Source of the DNA: Desmonostoc geniculatum HA4340-LM1 | GTDB taxonomy: Bacteria; Cyanobacteriota; Cyanobacteriia; Cyanobacteriales; Nostocaceae | Direction: 5' to 3' | Assembly (NCBI GenBank): GCA_019359545.1 | Contig: JAHHHB010000040.1 | Coordinates: 1 to 54,099 of the forward strand | Length of the DNA stretch: 54,099 nucleotides | Shown: piece by piece, positions 34,682 to 44,125 of the stretch | Layout of the letters: every line of letters starts with the position of its first letter | Numbering within the stretch: the first letter of the stretch is position 1 | Program-made: the position numbers and the translations under genes | The notes under the pieces: model-generated | What the model was told of the DNA's origin: nothing | What the model saw: the letters and a program-made list of their open reading frames with translations, nothing else | The model's database searches: none

Positions 34682-34844
34682 AGGACGCTTGATATCGTTA
34701 TCAATAATTAATGGTACACCACAAAGATAGCAGTATTTCCGCGTTGATTTTTAGGGTGAAGCAATCCTACTGTTTTAGGAAACGTATTATTGATGTATCT
34801 TAGGTGTTGTGCCAACATTAAATATTTCTAGATATTAACTGCCG

Positions 34845-35576
34845 ATGAACGCTGATACTAGACCAAATTATACTATTTTAGAAATTCAAGAACTTGATGT
34901 AAATTATGGCGGTATTCAAGCTCTGAAAAAAAATAATTTAATTATTAAAAAAGGCGAGGTAGTTACTTTAATTGGCGCTAATGGTGCTGGAAAAACTACT
35001 ACACTCCGGGCTATATCTAAAATAGTTAATCCTAAAAGTGGCGCAATTATTTATGATGGACGAAATATTACGCGCCGCCAAGCTCATGAGGTTGTACAAC
35101 TTGGTATTGCTCATTGTCCAGAAGGGCGAAGAGTATTAGCGCGGCAAACCGTATTGGATAATTTACTTTTGGGTGCTTATATTCGCTCAAACAAAGCAGA
35201 AATCAAAGCAGATATTGACCGTCAATTTGAGCTATTTCCACGTTTGTCGCAAAGACGCAATCAACTAGCAGGAACCTTGAGCGGTGGTGAACAACAAATG
35301 TTAGCGATCGCTCGTGCTTTAATGAGTAAACCAAAGCTATTACTTTTAGATGAACCCAGCTTAGGTTTAGCACCTGCGATCGTCCGGGAAATTTTCTCGA
35401 TTATTGAAAATCTGCGGGCTACTGGTGTGACTATTTTGTTAGTTGAACAAAATGCCAATCTTGCTTTACAAATTGCAGATAGGGGTTATGTTCTAGAAGC
35501 TGGTTCTATCACTTTAACAGGTGCAGCATCAGAATTGATTAGTGATGAGCGAGTGAAAAAAGCTTATTTAGGATAA
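34845..35576 (+). CDS. LivF-type ABC transporter ATPase
   Basis: 243-aa second ATPase of the amino-acid transporter. Walker A GANGAGKTTTLR, GIAHCPEGRRVLARQTVLDN (LivF-specific), signature LSGGEQQMLAIARAL, Walker B LLLLDEPSLGLAP and VEQNANLAL. It starts at ATG 34845 after ~160 bases of leader on the far side of the DUF4351 gene, so it probably needs its own promoter or readthrough. Confidence 0.92.
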   Translation: MNADTRPNYTILEIQELDVNYGGIQALKKNNLIIKKGEVVTLIGANGAGKTTTLRAISKIVNPKSGAIIYDGRNITRRQAHEVVQLGIAHCPEGRRVLARQTVLDNLLLGAYIRSNKAEIKADIDRQFELFPRLSQRRNQLAGTLSGGEQQMLAIARALMSKPKLLLLDEPSLGLAPAIVREIFSIIENLRATGVTILLVEQNANLALQIADRGYVLEAGSITLTGAASELISDERVKKAYLG

Positions 35577-35686
35577 TTAAATTAAAACTTGGGTATTTGG
35601 CTGGCTGAAGTTATAAGCAGTTGTATAAAGCATATCTAGCTTTGGGAATACTAAAAATAGTGATTTACTGAAGTTAGAGCAAGATA

Positions 35687-36231
35687 ATGGATTTTGTTAA
35701 TTTAAGAAAAACTGGTAATAGTTGGGAATTTGCAACTGAAGCTGATTTAGAAGATTTTGTCTGGGCTAACTTAAAGCAGCTACTAGGATTAACTCCTCTG
35801 AAGCGACAGTATTATGTCAATGGTCAATTGAATATGGTAAAGGTAAAAATAAGCTTTGTGCTGAGTTTTATTTTGGCAGTAATTTAACTGGTTATCAAGG
35901 AAAACCTCACCTATTTATCAAATTACCTGAGCCAGAGCCATATTATAGACAAAACACTATCAGAATGCATATTTGGACTGATAAAAATTGGACTATTTTT
36001 TCTAGCATGGTTACTTATCATAGAGCTTTTATTAGTCATAAAAATAGAGCTAGTAATGTATATCAATATCCATCTTTTATAGAAACAATAAAAAGATGTG
36101 CAGAGAGTGAATTAAGAGATGAGCGATCGCTCATCTGCTATCAAAATTACGAAAAACTTATTGTCAGTGGAACCAACTCTCTAGAGCTTTTAGTCGATCT
36201 CGCTTTAAAAACCTGGCTAAAAAGGCTTTAA
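35687..36231 (+). pseudogene. Frameshifted remnant of a NucS/DUF91-like or related hypothetical protein
   Basis: Frame A from ATG 35687 reads MDFVNLRKTGNSWEFATEAD, LEDFVWANLKQLLGLTPLKR, QYYVNGQ and then leaves homology. Frame B picks up at about 35826 (QWSIEYGKGKNKLCAEFYFG, SNLTGYQGKPHLFIKLPEPE) and runs to the stop at 36231. The switch lies around 35815-35830. The N-terminal part resembles proteins where QYYVNG is followed by a CDILAV nuclease core, which is absent, so an internal deletion as well as the frameshift is likely. Not expected to be functional as one protein. Confidence 0.55.
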
Positions 36232-36385
36232 GCAAAGCTACACTGACAGCACCGATAACTTTTCCAAATAGGTAATATTATTACAAATTATTACAACTTT
36301 TGTCATATATTAATATTTGCAGCCCTGCTTGCAGATATCTATATTTGTTTAGCGGCGAATTCCATTCGGCAAAATATTTAAACCC

Positions 36386-37033
36386 ATGAGTCAAATAGTT
36401 TGGATCGCAAGACACGCCAACCGCCTCGACTTCGTAAACCCTGATTGGTTTCTCACCGCCGAAAGACGCTACGATCCACCTTTGTCTGATGATGGTACGA
36501 TCCAAGCCCAACAGTTAGCAAAGCGCTTAAAAGGAGAAAAGATTGCCCATATTTTTGCTTCTCCCTTCTTGCGAACCGTACAAACAGCAAATGCAGTTGC
36601 AGAAGTTCTCAACTTACCAATCAAACTCGAAACAGGCTTGAGTGAATGGTTAAATCCCGTTTGGATGACAGAAGAACCTGAAAGACTTTCAACTCCAGCT
36701 TTAGCGGAATTGTTCCAGAGAATTGACATTGGTTACACTTCGCGCATCGCCGCCAATTATCCTGAAACTCACGAAAAAGTGCGAGAACGTTCCGGACAAA
36801 CTGCTAGATGTTTAGCCAGTGAATTCTTCCCAGACAATATCCTGCTAGTAGCGCATGGTGCATCTGTATTGGGCGCAGCAATGGGGTTGGTGGGGGAAAT
36901 TGCCAAAACAGAAGTCAAGGCTTCTTTATGTTCTTTGGTAAAAGTGGTACGTGACGAACCAGAATGGTTATTAGAACTAAAGGGAGATACTTCCCATTTA
37001 ACTCACATAGAAGAAGTGATTCGATTCGCTTAA
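36386..37033 (+). CDS. Histidine phosphatase family (phosphoglycerate mutase-like) protein
   Basis: 215 aa. The catalytic motif is RHA in IVWIARHANRLDF, instead of the more usual RHG; PPLSDDGTIQAQQLAKRL, IFASPFLRTVQTANAVA and LLVAHGASVLGAA supply the other phosphate-pocket residues (Arg, second His). It should be a phosphomonoesterase of unknown substrate. It starts at ATG 36386 and lies 85 bases before glucokinase on the same strand, so a link with sugar phosphates is possible but not shown. Confidence 0.88.
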   Translation: MSQIVWIARHANRLDFVNPDWFLTAERRYDPPLSDDGTIQAQQLAKRLKGEKIAHIFASPFLRTVQTANAVAEVLNLPIKLETGLSEWLNPVWMTEEPERLSTPALAELFQRIDIGYTSRIAANYPETHEKVRERSGQTARCLASEFFPDNILLVAHGASVLGAAMGLVGEIAKTEVKASLCSLVKVVRDEPEWLLELKGDTSHLTHIEEVIRFA

Positions 37034-37117
37034 ATCCTGCATCAGGATTTACGATCGCACCTTTCGCTATGTTGGGTATATCCTCCAAAAAAAAGAATTA
37101 ATTCCCCAATAAATTCT

Positions 37118-38143
37118 ATGACTTTGTTACTTGCAGGAGATATCGGCGGTACGAAAACTATTCTGCGATTGGTTGAAACATCCGATTCGCAAAGCTTACA
37201 CACTATTTATCAGGAAAGTTACCACAGTGCAGATTTTCCTGATTTAGTACCCATAGTGCAGCAGTTTTTGGCTAAAGCTAATTCATCACTACCAGAGAAA
37301 GCTTGTTTTGCGATCGCCGGCCCCATTGTCAAAAATACTGCTAAGCTGACGAATTTAGTCTGGTTCCTGGATACCGAACGTCTACAACTTGAGTTGGGTA
37401 TCCCGCAAATTTCTTTGATTAACGACTTCGCCGCCATTGGCTACGGGATTTTTGGTTTACAAAAACAAGACTTGCACACGTTACAAGCTGGCAAATTTCA
37501 ACCAGAAGCCCCCGTTGCCATTATTGGCGCTGGTACCGGGTTAGGGCAAGGATTTTTAATTAAAACGGGAAATTACTATCAAGTCTTTCCCTCAGAAGGC
37601 GGACACGCTGATTTTGCCCCCCGAAACGAAATCGAGTTTCAATTGTTGAAATACCTGCTGGGTAAACATGATATCCAGCGCATTTCTGTGGAACGGGTGG
37701 TTTCGGGAATGGGAGTTGTGGCAATTTACCAATTTTTGCGCGATCGCAAATTTGCTGCTGAATCACCAGACATCGCCCAAATCGTCAGAACTTGGGAACA
37801 AGAAGCCGGACAAGAAGAGAAAAGCGTCGATCCTGGTGCAGCCATTGGTACAGCCGCACTCCAAAAACGCGATCGCCTCTCGGAACAAACCTTGCAATTA
37901 TTCATAGACGCTTATGGCGCAGAAGCCGGGAATCTCGCCCTCAAACTTCTACCTTACGGTGGCTTGTACATCGCTGGTGGAATTGCGCCCAAAATCCTGC
38001 CATTAATTCAAAACAGTGATTTCTTATTGCATTTCACCCAAAAAGGTAGAATGCGATCGCTCCTCGAAGAAATACCCGTGTATATTATTCTCAACTCCCA
38101 AGTCGGGCTAATAGGTGCTGCTTTATGTGCTGCTAGGTTATAA
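37118..38143 (+). CDS. glk: Glucokinase
   Basis: 341-aa ROK-independent bacterial glucokinase family. N-terminal ATP-binding loop LLAGDIGGTKTILRLVE, CFAIAGPIVKNTAKLTNLVW, catalytic INDFAAIGYGI, second glycine motif IIGAGTGLGQGF, EGGHADFAPRNEIE and C-terminal GGLYIAGGIAPKIL. It phosphorylates glucose to glucose-6-phosphate in the cytoplasm and supports sugar use and glycogen turnover. Starts at ATG 37118. Confidence 0.95.
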   Translation: MTLLLAGDIGGTKTILRLVETSDSQSLHTIYQESYHSADFPDLVPIVQQFLAKANSSLPEKACFAIAGPIVKNTAKLTNLVWFLDTERLQLELGIPQISLINDFAAIGYGIFGLQKQDLHTLQAGKFQPEAPVAIIGAGTGLGQGFLIKTGNYYQVFPSEGGHADFAPRNEIEFQLLKYLLGKHDIQRISVERVVSGMGVVAIYQFLRDRKFAAESPDIAQIVRTWEQEAGQEEKSVDPGAAIGTAALQKRDRLSEQTLQLFIDAYGAEAGNLALKLLPYGGLYIAGGIAPKILPLIQNSDFLLHFTQKGRMRSLLEEIPVYIILNSQVGLIGAALCAARL

Positions 38144-38188
38144 CAGCTGGCATCATCAGTGAGATTAGCATCTCAAAAGGCAAAAAAT

Positions 38189-38791
38189 ATGACAATTAAA
38201 AGTCTGTTGCCATTAATAGCCCTTACTTTTGTCTGTGGTGGATCTGTTTTAGTGGAAGCGCGTCAACCCAAACCTCCGGCGGCTGTTGTCAAACCAACTG
38301 TTTCTCAACCTGTGCAACCAAAATGGAAATTATTCACTCCTCCAGATGGGCGCTTTAGTATTTTGATGCCGGGAAGCCCCAACAGACAAACCCAATTCCA
38401 AAAAACTTACATGGGGGAAATCAACTTAGAAATCTTTGTCACTCAACCACCAAAACAAGAAGTAGCATATATCGTTACTTACAATGATTTTCCTTACAGC
38501 TATGGAGAAATGACAGACCCCCAAGCTGTACTAAATAATGCACGGGATATGGCTCTGAAAACTACGCAAAGTAATTTAATTAGTCAACGAAACATTCGGA
38601 GTTCAAATAATCATCCCGGCAAAGAAATTGAGTACATCAATTCTGGAGGAAAAATCACTAAAAGTAGAATGTATGTTGCTCAAGGAAGACTATATCAAGT
38701 AATGGCAATAACAACGAAAAAACAGCAAAAGACATTAGCTAAAACTATTACGGGATATTTAAATTCCTTTCAGATAGTTTTGAAAAAGTAA
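38189..38791 (+). CDS. Secreted hypothetical protein (200 aa)
   Basis: From ATG 38189 a signal peptide is clear (KSLLPLIALTFVCGGSVLVEA, cleavage near VEA-R), followed by a Pro/Val-rich linker and a ~150-residue domain: WKLFTPPDGRFSILMPGSPN, QKTYMGEINLEIFVTQPPKQ, AYIVTYNDFP, SRMYVAQGRLYQVMAI. This 'F-x-P-x-G-x-F/S-I-x-M-P-G' pattern occurs in cyanobacterial exported proteins and kinase tails; no function known. The frame from 38159 adds ten residues without signal character; AAAAGG lies 10 bases before ATG 38189. A strong terminator follows. Confidence 0.8.
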   Translation: MTIKSLLPLIALTFVCGGSVLVEARQPKPPAAVVKPTVSQPVQPKWKLFTPPDGRFSILMPGSPNRQTQFQKTYMGEINLEIFVTQPPKQEVAYIVTYNDFPYSYGEMTDPQAVLNNARDMALKTTQSNLISQRNIRSSNNHPGKEIEYINSGGKITKSRMYVAQGRLYQVMAITTKKQQKTLAKTITGYLNSFQIVLKK

Positions 38792-38815
38792 ATTAGGGAT
38801 TGGGTGCCAAATTAA

Positions 38816-38854
38816 AAAAATTTGGTGGTGGCTTTTATCCACCACCAAATTTTT
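38816..38854 (+). terminator. Rho-independent terminator
   Basis: AAAAATTTGGTGGTGG (38816-38831), 7-base loop, CCACCACCAAATTTTT (38839-38854): a perfect 16-bp stem ending in a T-run, 25 bases after the stop of the secreted protein gene. The A-run/T-run symmetry would also allow termination on the minus strand. Confidence 0.9.
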
Positions 38855-38875
38855 GAACCCTTTTCCCAAAAGGCA

Positions 38876-38953
38876 AGAGACGCGATAAATCGCCGACTTT
38901 ACAAATAATTGATTGTTGGTTGTTGTAGAGACGCGATGAATCGCGTCTTCACC
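38876..38953. repeat. Two GACGCGATAAATCGC-family palindromes
   Basis: GAGACGCGATAAATCGCCGAC at 38878 and TAGAGACGCGATGAATCGCG at about 38928; same family as 28337 and 51108. Confidence 0.75.
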
Positions 38954-39016
38954 CAAGGATGTGTTGCAATCATTAAACTTGTATGATAGTTGTTAAAGTT
39001 CTCCTTTAGCAATATT

Positions 39017-39658
39017 ATGAGCGAATTACAAACCCCACTAGTAACTGATACCTGGATAGCAGTAACTTGGAATGAATATATCCAAATAATTGAAAATCCT
39101 GCCTACGAAAAAGCCAAAGGCTACTACCACAATGGATACATGAGGATTGAAATGCCACCACTAGGTCATGACCACGCATGTGATAACACAATTATTGCTT
39201 TTGCTGTTAATCTTTTTTGCACAATCAAAGGCATCCTTGCCAAAGGCTTAACTAACTGCACCTACCGAAAAACAGGCTTTAATGAAGCTCAGCCTGATGT
39301 GTCTTACTACATTGGCGAGAATGCTGATGTTATTCCCTACGGCACTTCTATTATTAACTTAGATATCTATCCAGCACCAGATTTGGTGATTGAAGTTGCG
39401 AATACTTCACTTGCTGACGATCGCGGCGAAAAACGGCTGTTGTACGAAGATTTAGGAGTGAAAGAATACTGGATTTTAGATGTTCAGAATGTGCAAATTA
39501 TGGCTTTTGTGATTGAAAACCAAGGTAGTCGGCGAATTACTGAATCTCAGGTATTACCAGGATTAGCAATTTCTCTATTAAACGAAGCATTACGGCGAAC
39601 TCGTCAAATGAATCAAAGTCAAGTCGGTGCTTGGTTATTAACTGAGTTTCAAAAATAA
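39017..39658 (+). CDS. Uma2 family endonuclease-like protein (second copy)
   Basis: 213 aa from ATG 39017: MSELQTPLVTDTWIAVTWNE, MRIEMPPLGHDHACDNTIIA, QPDVSYYIGENADVIPYGTS, PAPDLVIEVANTSLADDRGE (E-x-A/S active-site pattern) and LGVKEYWILDVQ. Typical Uma2/DUF820 nuclease-like fold, different in sequence from the copy at 30994. The frame from TTG 38990 adds nine residues and is less likely. It stands alone upstream of the exporter genes. Confidence 0.88.
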   Translation: MSELQTPLVTDTWIAVTWNEYIQIIENPAYEKAKGYYHNGYMRIEMPPLGHDHACDNTIIAFAVNLFCTIKGILAKGLTNCTYRKTGFNEAQPDVSYYIGENADVIPYGTSIINLDIYPAPDLVIEVANTSLADDRGEKRLLYEDLGVKEYWILDVQNVQIMAFVIENQGSRRITESQVLPGLAISLLNEALRRTRQMNQSQVGAWLLTEFQK

Positions 39659-39918
39659 TCCTCTGGAAAATCAAATGTGTATCAAATAGCGAAATAATAT
39701 CTGCCAACGTGGCTAAAGTCACCCATTCAGGTGAAGGCATACAAGTATACTAATGCCTAGTATGAAGTAAGATTAAGCAACTATGAAGCTAATCATGCGT
39801 CTGGTTGTTAGCTGGGTTACAAAAATTTAATCCCAAAACTTTAAAAACTCCGTATTCTGCACTTGTCCTCTAACTAAAGGCTACTCCCATACAGCAATAA
39901 TTTACAGGTTTCTATAAT

Positions 39919-41388
39919 ATGGTTACGCACATAGAAATTCCAGTTATCGGCAAAATTAAGTATCCATTACGCTGGCTGATTGGGCTGATGGCAGGGGGTG
40001 CCTTGGTTGTTGGTACAGTCGTAAATTATACTTTGATAACTCAAGGGACAAACGAACAAGACATCGATCGCCTAACTGTCCCAGTTGCAGCCCAAAACGT
40101 CACGTTGCGGATAACGGCTAGTGGTAAAGTCGTACCAGTCCAGAGTGTGAATATTAGTCCCAAGAATCCTGGTGTGCTGTCGCAATTGTACGTTGAACAA
40201 GGCGATCGCATTCAAAAAGGGCAAATACTCGCCCGCATGGATAGCGCCAGCATTGATGCCCAAAAAAGCCAGTATCTTGCCAACTTAGCCCAAAGTCAGG
40301 CACAGTTAGCCGAAGCCCTTGCTGGTAGTCGTCCTCAAGAAATTGCTCAAGCTAGGGCGCGATTAGCCCAAGCCCAAGCCCAGTTAGCCCAAGCCCGTGC
40401 GGGTAATCGTCCCCAAGAAATTGCCCAATCTCAATCCCAAGTGGATGCAGCTCAGGCAAAGGTGAATTACACTGCCGAGCAAGTCAAGCGTTATCAATAT
40501 CTATATAAAGAAGGCGCAGAGAATAAACAACTACTCGATCAAGCCATCAGCGAAGACAAAAGCGCCAGAGCCAATTTAGAAGAAGCGAAAAAACGATTGT
40601 CGTTAGTCAAAAGTGGGACTCGCAGTGAAGAAATCGCCCAACGTCAAGCAGCTGTGAATGAAGCACGCGCAGCATTAGTACTGTTGGAAGATGGCACCCG
40701 TTCCGAGGAAATTGCTGCACGTCAAGCAGCTGTCGCATCCGCTGAAGCTCAGTTGAAAGGTGTGCAAGTGCAGTTAGAAGATACAATTATTCGCGCTCCC
40801 CTTTCCGGAATTGTCACCCAAAAATATGCCGATCCTGGTGCGTTTGTCACGCCCACAACTTCTGCTTCTACCAGTGCGTCAGCAACTTCCAGTTCAATTG
40901 TCGCCGTAGCACGGGGTTTAGAAATATTAGCTCAAGTTCCCGAAGCTGATATTGGCAGAATCAAACCGGGACAACAAGTAGAAATTGTCGCCGATGCTTA
41001 TCCCGATCGAGTTTTTAAAGGACGCGTGCGGTTGATTGCTCCGGAAGCAGTAGTAGAACAAGGTGTAACATCCTTCCAGGTGCGAGTTGCTCTGGATACT
41101 GGCATAGATAAACTGCGTTCTGGCTTAAATGTGGATCTGACTTTTTTAGGCGATCGCGTTAATAATGCCTTAGTATTACCAACAGTCTCCATCGTCACCG
41201 AAAAAGGTAGAACTGGCGTACTCGTACCAGATGCAGACAATAAACCCCAATTCCGCGAAGTCACAGTGGGGGCACAAATCAAAGATCAAACGCAGATTTT
41301 AGAAGGAGTTAAAGAAGGCGATCGCATTTTTGTTAACCCACCCAAAGACTACAAAATCGAAAAGGCTAAAGAACAGGAAAATAAATAA
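39919..41388 (+). CDS. HlyD/MacA-type periplasmic adaptor (membrane fusion protein)
   Basis: 489 aa: a single N-terminal TM helix (RWLIGLMAGGALVVGTVVNY), biotinyl-lipoyl domain halves (GKVVPVQSVNISPKNPGVLS, DTIIRAPLSGIVTQKYADPG), a long Ala/Gln-rich coiled-coil hairpin ~110-280 with repeats of AQARAGNRPQEIAQ and RSEEIAQRQAAVNEA, and beta-barrel plus membrane-proximal domains at the C-terminus. It links an inner-membrane ABC exporter to an outer-membrane channel. The permease gene follows after 84 bases holding heptamer repeats; the matching ATPase gene is 8.5 kb away at 51198. Confidence 0.92.
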   Translation: MVTHIEIPVIGKIKYPLRWLIGLMAGGALVVGTVVNYTLITQGTNEQDIDRLTVPVAAQNVTLRITASGKVVPVQSVNISPKNPGVLSQLYVEQGDRIQKGQILARMDSASIDAQKSQYLANLAQSQAQLAEALAGSRPQEIAQARARLAQAQAQLAQARAGNRPQEIAQSQSQVDAAQAKVNYTAEQVKRYQYLYKEGAENKQLLDQAISEDKSARANLEEAKKRLSLVKSGTRSEEIAQRQAAVNEARAALVLLEDGTRSEEIAARQAAVASAEAQLKGVQVQLEDTIIRAPLSGIVTQKYADPGAFVTPTTSASTSASATSSSIVAVARGLEILAQVPEADIGRIKPGQQVEIVADAYPDRVFKGRVRLIAPEAVVEQGVTSFQVRVALDTGIDKLRSGLNVDLTFLGDRVNNALVLPTVSIVTEKGRTGVLVPDADNKPQFREVTVGAQIKDQTQILEGVKEGDRIFVNPPKDYKIEKAKEQENK

Positions 41389-41424
41389 TCTCAAATTGGC
41401 ATAAGTCGTATTGTTTAAAATTCC

Positions 41425-41466
41425 ATCCAAAATCTAAAATCCAAAATCTAAAATCCAAAATCTAAA
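41425..41466. repeat. Heptamer repeat (CCAAAAT/CTAAAAT) between exporter genes
   Basis: Alternating CCAAAAT and CTAAAAT units end seven bases before the permease start. Same repeat as the one that encodes the flavoprotein C-terminus at 23606. Confidence 0.85.
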
Positions 41467-41472
41467 CTTGGC

Positions 41473-42690
41473 ATGAATTTTTTAGAAAGTGTCCAAATGG
41501 CGGGGAAAACCCTGTTATCAAATAAGTTGCGTAGTGCCCTGACGATGTTGGGTATCGTTATTGGTAATGCCTCAGTGATTGCCATGATTGGTATTGGTGA
41601 AGGTGGGCAAAAGTTTGTTAATAAACAACTGGAATCACTAGGGCCAAATGTGTTGTTTGTAATTCCAGGAAATCAAGAAACTCAACGCATTTCCTTTGAA
41701 GTGCCAAAAACTCTGGTATTGCAAGATGCCGATGCCATCGCCTCTCAGGTGCCAACAGTCATCGGAGTTGCACCAGAGTTAAATAGAAGACAAGTAGTGA
41801 CTTATCGTAACAGAAATACTGATGTTAATATCATTGGCACAACTCCCAGCTTTTTATCGGTGCGGGATTTTGAAACTGAGAAAGGCAGGTTTTTCAGCGA
41901 AGTAGACATCAAGCGCAGCAACCAAGTTGTTGTATTAGGTGCAGACTTAGCAGAAAAACTATTTGGTAATAATAACGCCATCGGTCAGCAATTGCGAATT
42001 GGCAATACCAGCTTTCAAGTCATTGGGACATTAACAGCCAAAGGTTCCAGCGTGGGAGCAGATTATGATGAAGCTGCTTTAATACCGATTACAACCTCTG
42101 CAAACCGCCTTGTGGGAAAGAATTCTCCCTATGGTATCGCCTTAGATTACCTCGTCGCCGCTGCTCGTGATAGTGATAGCGTCGATGCAGCAGAATTTCA
42201 AATTACGAATTTGCTGCGTCTACGACACAAAATTAATGGTGAAGATGACTTTACGATTCGCACCCAGAAAGATGCTTTGCAAACTGTTGGTCAAATTACA
42301 AGTGCATTGACAATTATGCTAGCAGCGATCGCCGGCATATCGTTATTTGTCGGCGGCATTGGCATTATGAATATTATGTTAGTCTCCGTCACCGAACGCA
42401 CCCAAGAAATTGGATTGCGAAAAGCGATCGGTGCAACAGAGCAAGATATTTTGCTACAGTTCATCATTGAAGCAGTGATAGTTTCGGCAACTGGCGGTTT
42501 AGTTGGGACTGCCGTTGGCGTCAGTGGTATTCTGTTAGTGGGAGCTTTAACACCCTTAGACGCAGGAATTTCTACGATGGCGATCGCTATGGCTGTGGGT
42601 GTTTCTGGCGGTATTGGTTTATTCTTTGGCGTCGTTCCCGCACGCCGCGCTGCTAAACTCGACCCAATCGTTGCATTAAGAAGCGCTTAG
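41473..42690 (+). CDS. MacB/DevC-type ABC exporter permease (FtsX family)
   Basis: 405 aa: N-terminal LLSNKLRSALTMLGIVIGNA with first TM, a periplasmic MacB core domain ~45-260 (FVIPGNQETQRISFEVPKTL, FFSEVDIKRSNQVVVLGADL), then three TM helices with the FtsX signature (GGIGIMNIMLVSVTERTQEI, GLRKAIGATEQDILLQFIIE, PARRAAKLDPIVALRSA). It lacks its own ATPase domain and needs the ATPase encoded at 51198. Substrate unknown; MacAB-like exporters move peptides, lipids or glycolipids. ATG 41473. Confidence 0.93.
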   Translation: MNFLESVQMAGKTLLSNKLRSALTMLGIVIGNASVIAMIGIGEGGQKFVNKQLESLGPNVLFVIPGNQETQRISFEVPKTLVLQDADAIASQVPTVIGVAPELNRRQVVTYRNRNTDVNIIGTTPSFLSVRDFETEKGRFFSEVDIKRSNQVVVLGADLAEKLFGNNNAIGQQLRIGNTSFQVIGTLTAKGSSVGADYDEAALIPITTSANRLVGKNSPYGIALDYLVAAARDSDSVDAAEFQITNLLRLRHKINGEDDFTIRTQKDALQTVGQITSALTIMLAAIAGISLFVGGIGIMNIMLVSVTERTQEIGLRKAIGATEQDILLQFIIEAVIVSATGGLVGTAVGVSGILLVGALTPLDAGISTMAIAMAVGVSGGIGLFFGVVPARRAAKLDPIVALRSA

Positions 42691-43227
42691 AGGATGTTTG
42701 GAAAGTAAATCTGAAGTAGGGTGCGTTATGGCTTTAGCCTAACGCACCGCCATACGTAGCAGAATTCAAAATTAAAGTCATCAGGATGGCGAAACTTAAT
42801 CTTCCTGATTACAATTTTCAGGTAATTATATCGGGTTCGCCTAAATACTTACGATAAGAATGACGCAAAGAGGGGGAGACGCTCTGACGCGGAGAATTTT
42901 TAATCGTAAGTGATTATCCGAACTTAATATTAAACCGTAGCGTAGGGGCGCACAGCTGTGCATAGGTGTCAACTTAACGTGAAACCTTTGTCAAGACTTG
43001 ATATTGAGTTCATTCACTTACCGTTACTCACCGCGTTACCCCACCCTAACCCTCCCCTTATAAAGGGGAGGGAACTGCATTTCTTTTTCCCCCCTTTATA
43101 AGGGGGGATTAAGGGGGGTAAAACGCCTGTGATATACGCATTTCTAGCTTAAGTTGACACCAATGACAGCTGTGCGCCCCTACAAAGGATTGTGCTTCAA
43201 ATAGATGAAAACTGCTGTAAGTTGAGG
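42691..43227. other. 537-base gene-free region with nested repeats
   Basis: In order: AGAGGATGTTTGGAAAGT (42689), the GGTGCGTTATGGCTTTAGCC hairpin (42719-42749), the repeat GACGCTCTGACGCGGAGAAT plus TTTTTAATCGTAAGTGATTA (42880-42915) that also forms the CheR C-terminus, and the inverted-repeat element at 42942-43183. No gene. Confidence 0.75.
42942..43183. repeat. ~240-bp element with 35-bp imperfect terminal inverted repeats and a repeat inside
   Basis: Left arm 42942-42977 (GTAGGGGCGCACAGCTGTGC..., ends GTGTCAACTTAA) pairs with the right arm 43149-43183 (TTAAGTTGACACC..., ends GCGCCCCTAC) with one mismatch and one base gap. Between them is a CCCTCCCCTTATAAAGGGGA-family repeat (about 43030-43125). 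The outer arm sequence also occurs near 16827 and at 52004-52035. Confidence 0.75.
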
Positions 43228-44070
43228 TCAAGAGATATTTGTGAGATAATTCACTAAATCATTTTGACTATTAAAATCCAACAGCGCCTCAGCTAAGTCT
43301 TCTAGTTGAGCGATTGATAATGTGCGAATCTGCTGTTCTATCTGCGGTTGAATTGCACCAAACCGACGTGTCAACTGACGCAAAATGAGTTGTAACGCCT
43401 CCTGTTTCTTTCCTCGTTCTTCTCCTTGTTGTAATCCCTTTTGTAGAATGTCTTGGTAAATCACAGATTCTTGCATAATTTCCTCTCTAAAAAGCTGGGT
43501 AATCAAACTTTTATCAAACCGCAAACCAGCCAAAACCTGTACACAAGCTGATATATTCTGTCGTTCGTCTGTTTCTTCAATCATATCGACAGCAGCAGCG
43601 ACTTGAGTTAACAAGTCTCTTGGTGAGTCGCTTCTGGCTAATGTCGCCAGTGGTAAAAGTGCGGGGTTAGCTAGCAGTGGTGCAGGATCTTCTTCCCATA
43701 AACGAATGACTCGATATCTGTGGGTGGTGTTCGTGTCTAGATACTGAGTTTGAAAAGCGATTTCGGCAGATGTAGGTTGTAGGAAAATCAACACCTGCTG
43801 AATTTCACACCAGTATTCTCGCTTTAATCTGGTGTAGTAATCTAGCATCCGAAAGTCAAGGGGAGTTTTGGATTTGGGTGTTGTTTGAAACTCTAAATGT
43901 AAGATTTGGTTAGGGATTTGCAGGAACGTCACCGAGTCAGCACGAATGGGTTCGAGGTTGAGTTCGGTTTTGAGTACTTGGATATCTGAGGTGTCACATC
44001 CAAGTAACCATCTGGCAAAGTCGCCAGGATAGTTTTCGGCAAGGTATTTGCAGGTGTTATCGTAGGCCAA
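43228..44070 (-). CDS. DUF4351 / Rpn-family PD-(D/E)XK nuclease-like protein (second copy)
   Basis: 280 aa. N-terminal MAYDNTCKYLAENYPGDFAR, core LNLEPIRADSVTFLQIPNQI, LHLEFQTTPKSKTPLDFRML with the E-F-Q catalytic pattern, LIFLQPTSAEIAFQTQYLDT and a C-terminal DUF4351 tail (LILRQLTRRFGAIQPQIEQQ, LAEALLDFNSQNDLVNYL) after a Gly/Glu/Lys hinge (QQGEERGKKQEA). Family same as 33818, sequence clearly diverged. It lies within the 8.5-kb gap that splits the exporter genes. Confidence 0.88.
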   Translation of the reverse strand: MAYDNTCKYLAENYPGDFARWLLGCDTSDIQVLKTELNLEPIRADSVTFLQIPNQILHLEFQTTPKSKTPLDFRMLDYYTRLKREYWCEIQQVLIFLQPTSAEIAFQTQYLDTNTTHRYRVIRLWEEDPAPLLANPALLPLATLARSDSPRDLLTQVAAAVDMIEETDERQNISACVQVLAGLRFDKSLITQLFREEIMQESVIYQDILQKGLQQGEERGKKQEALQLILRQLTRRFGAIQPQIEQQIRTLSIAQLEDLAEALLDFNSQNDLVNYLTNIS

Positions 44071-44125
44071 GGCGATCGCTGATTAACTAACTGTATTTAT
44101 GAATTTCACGAAATTAAGTTACAGT

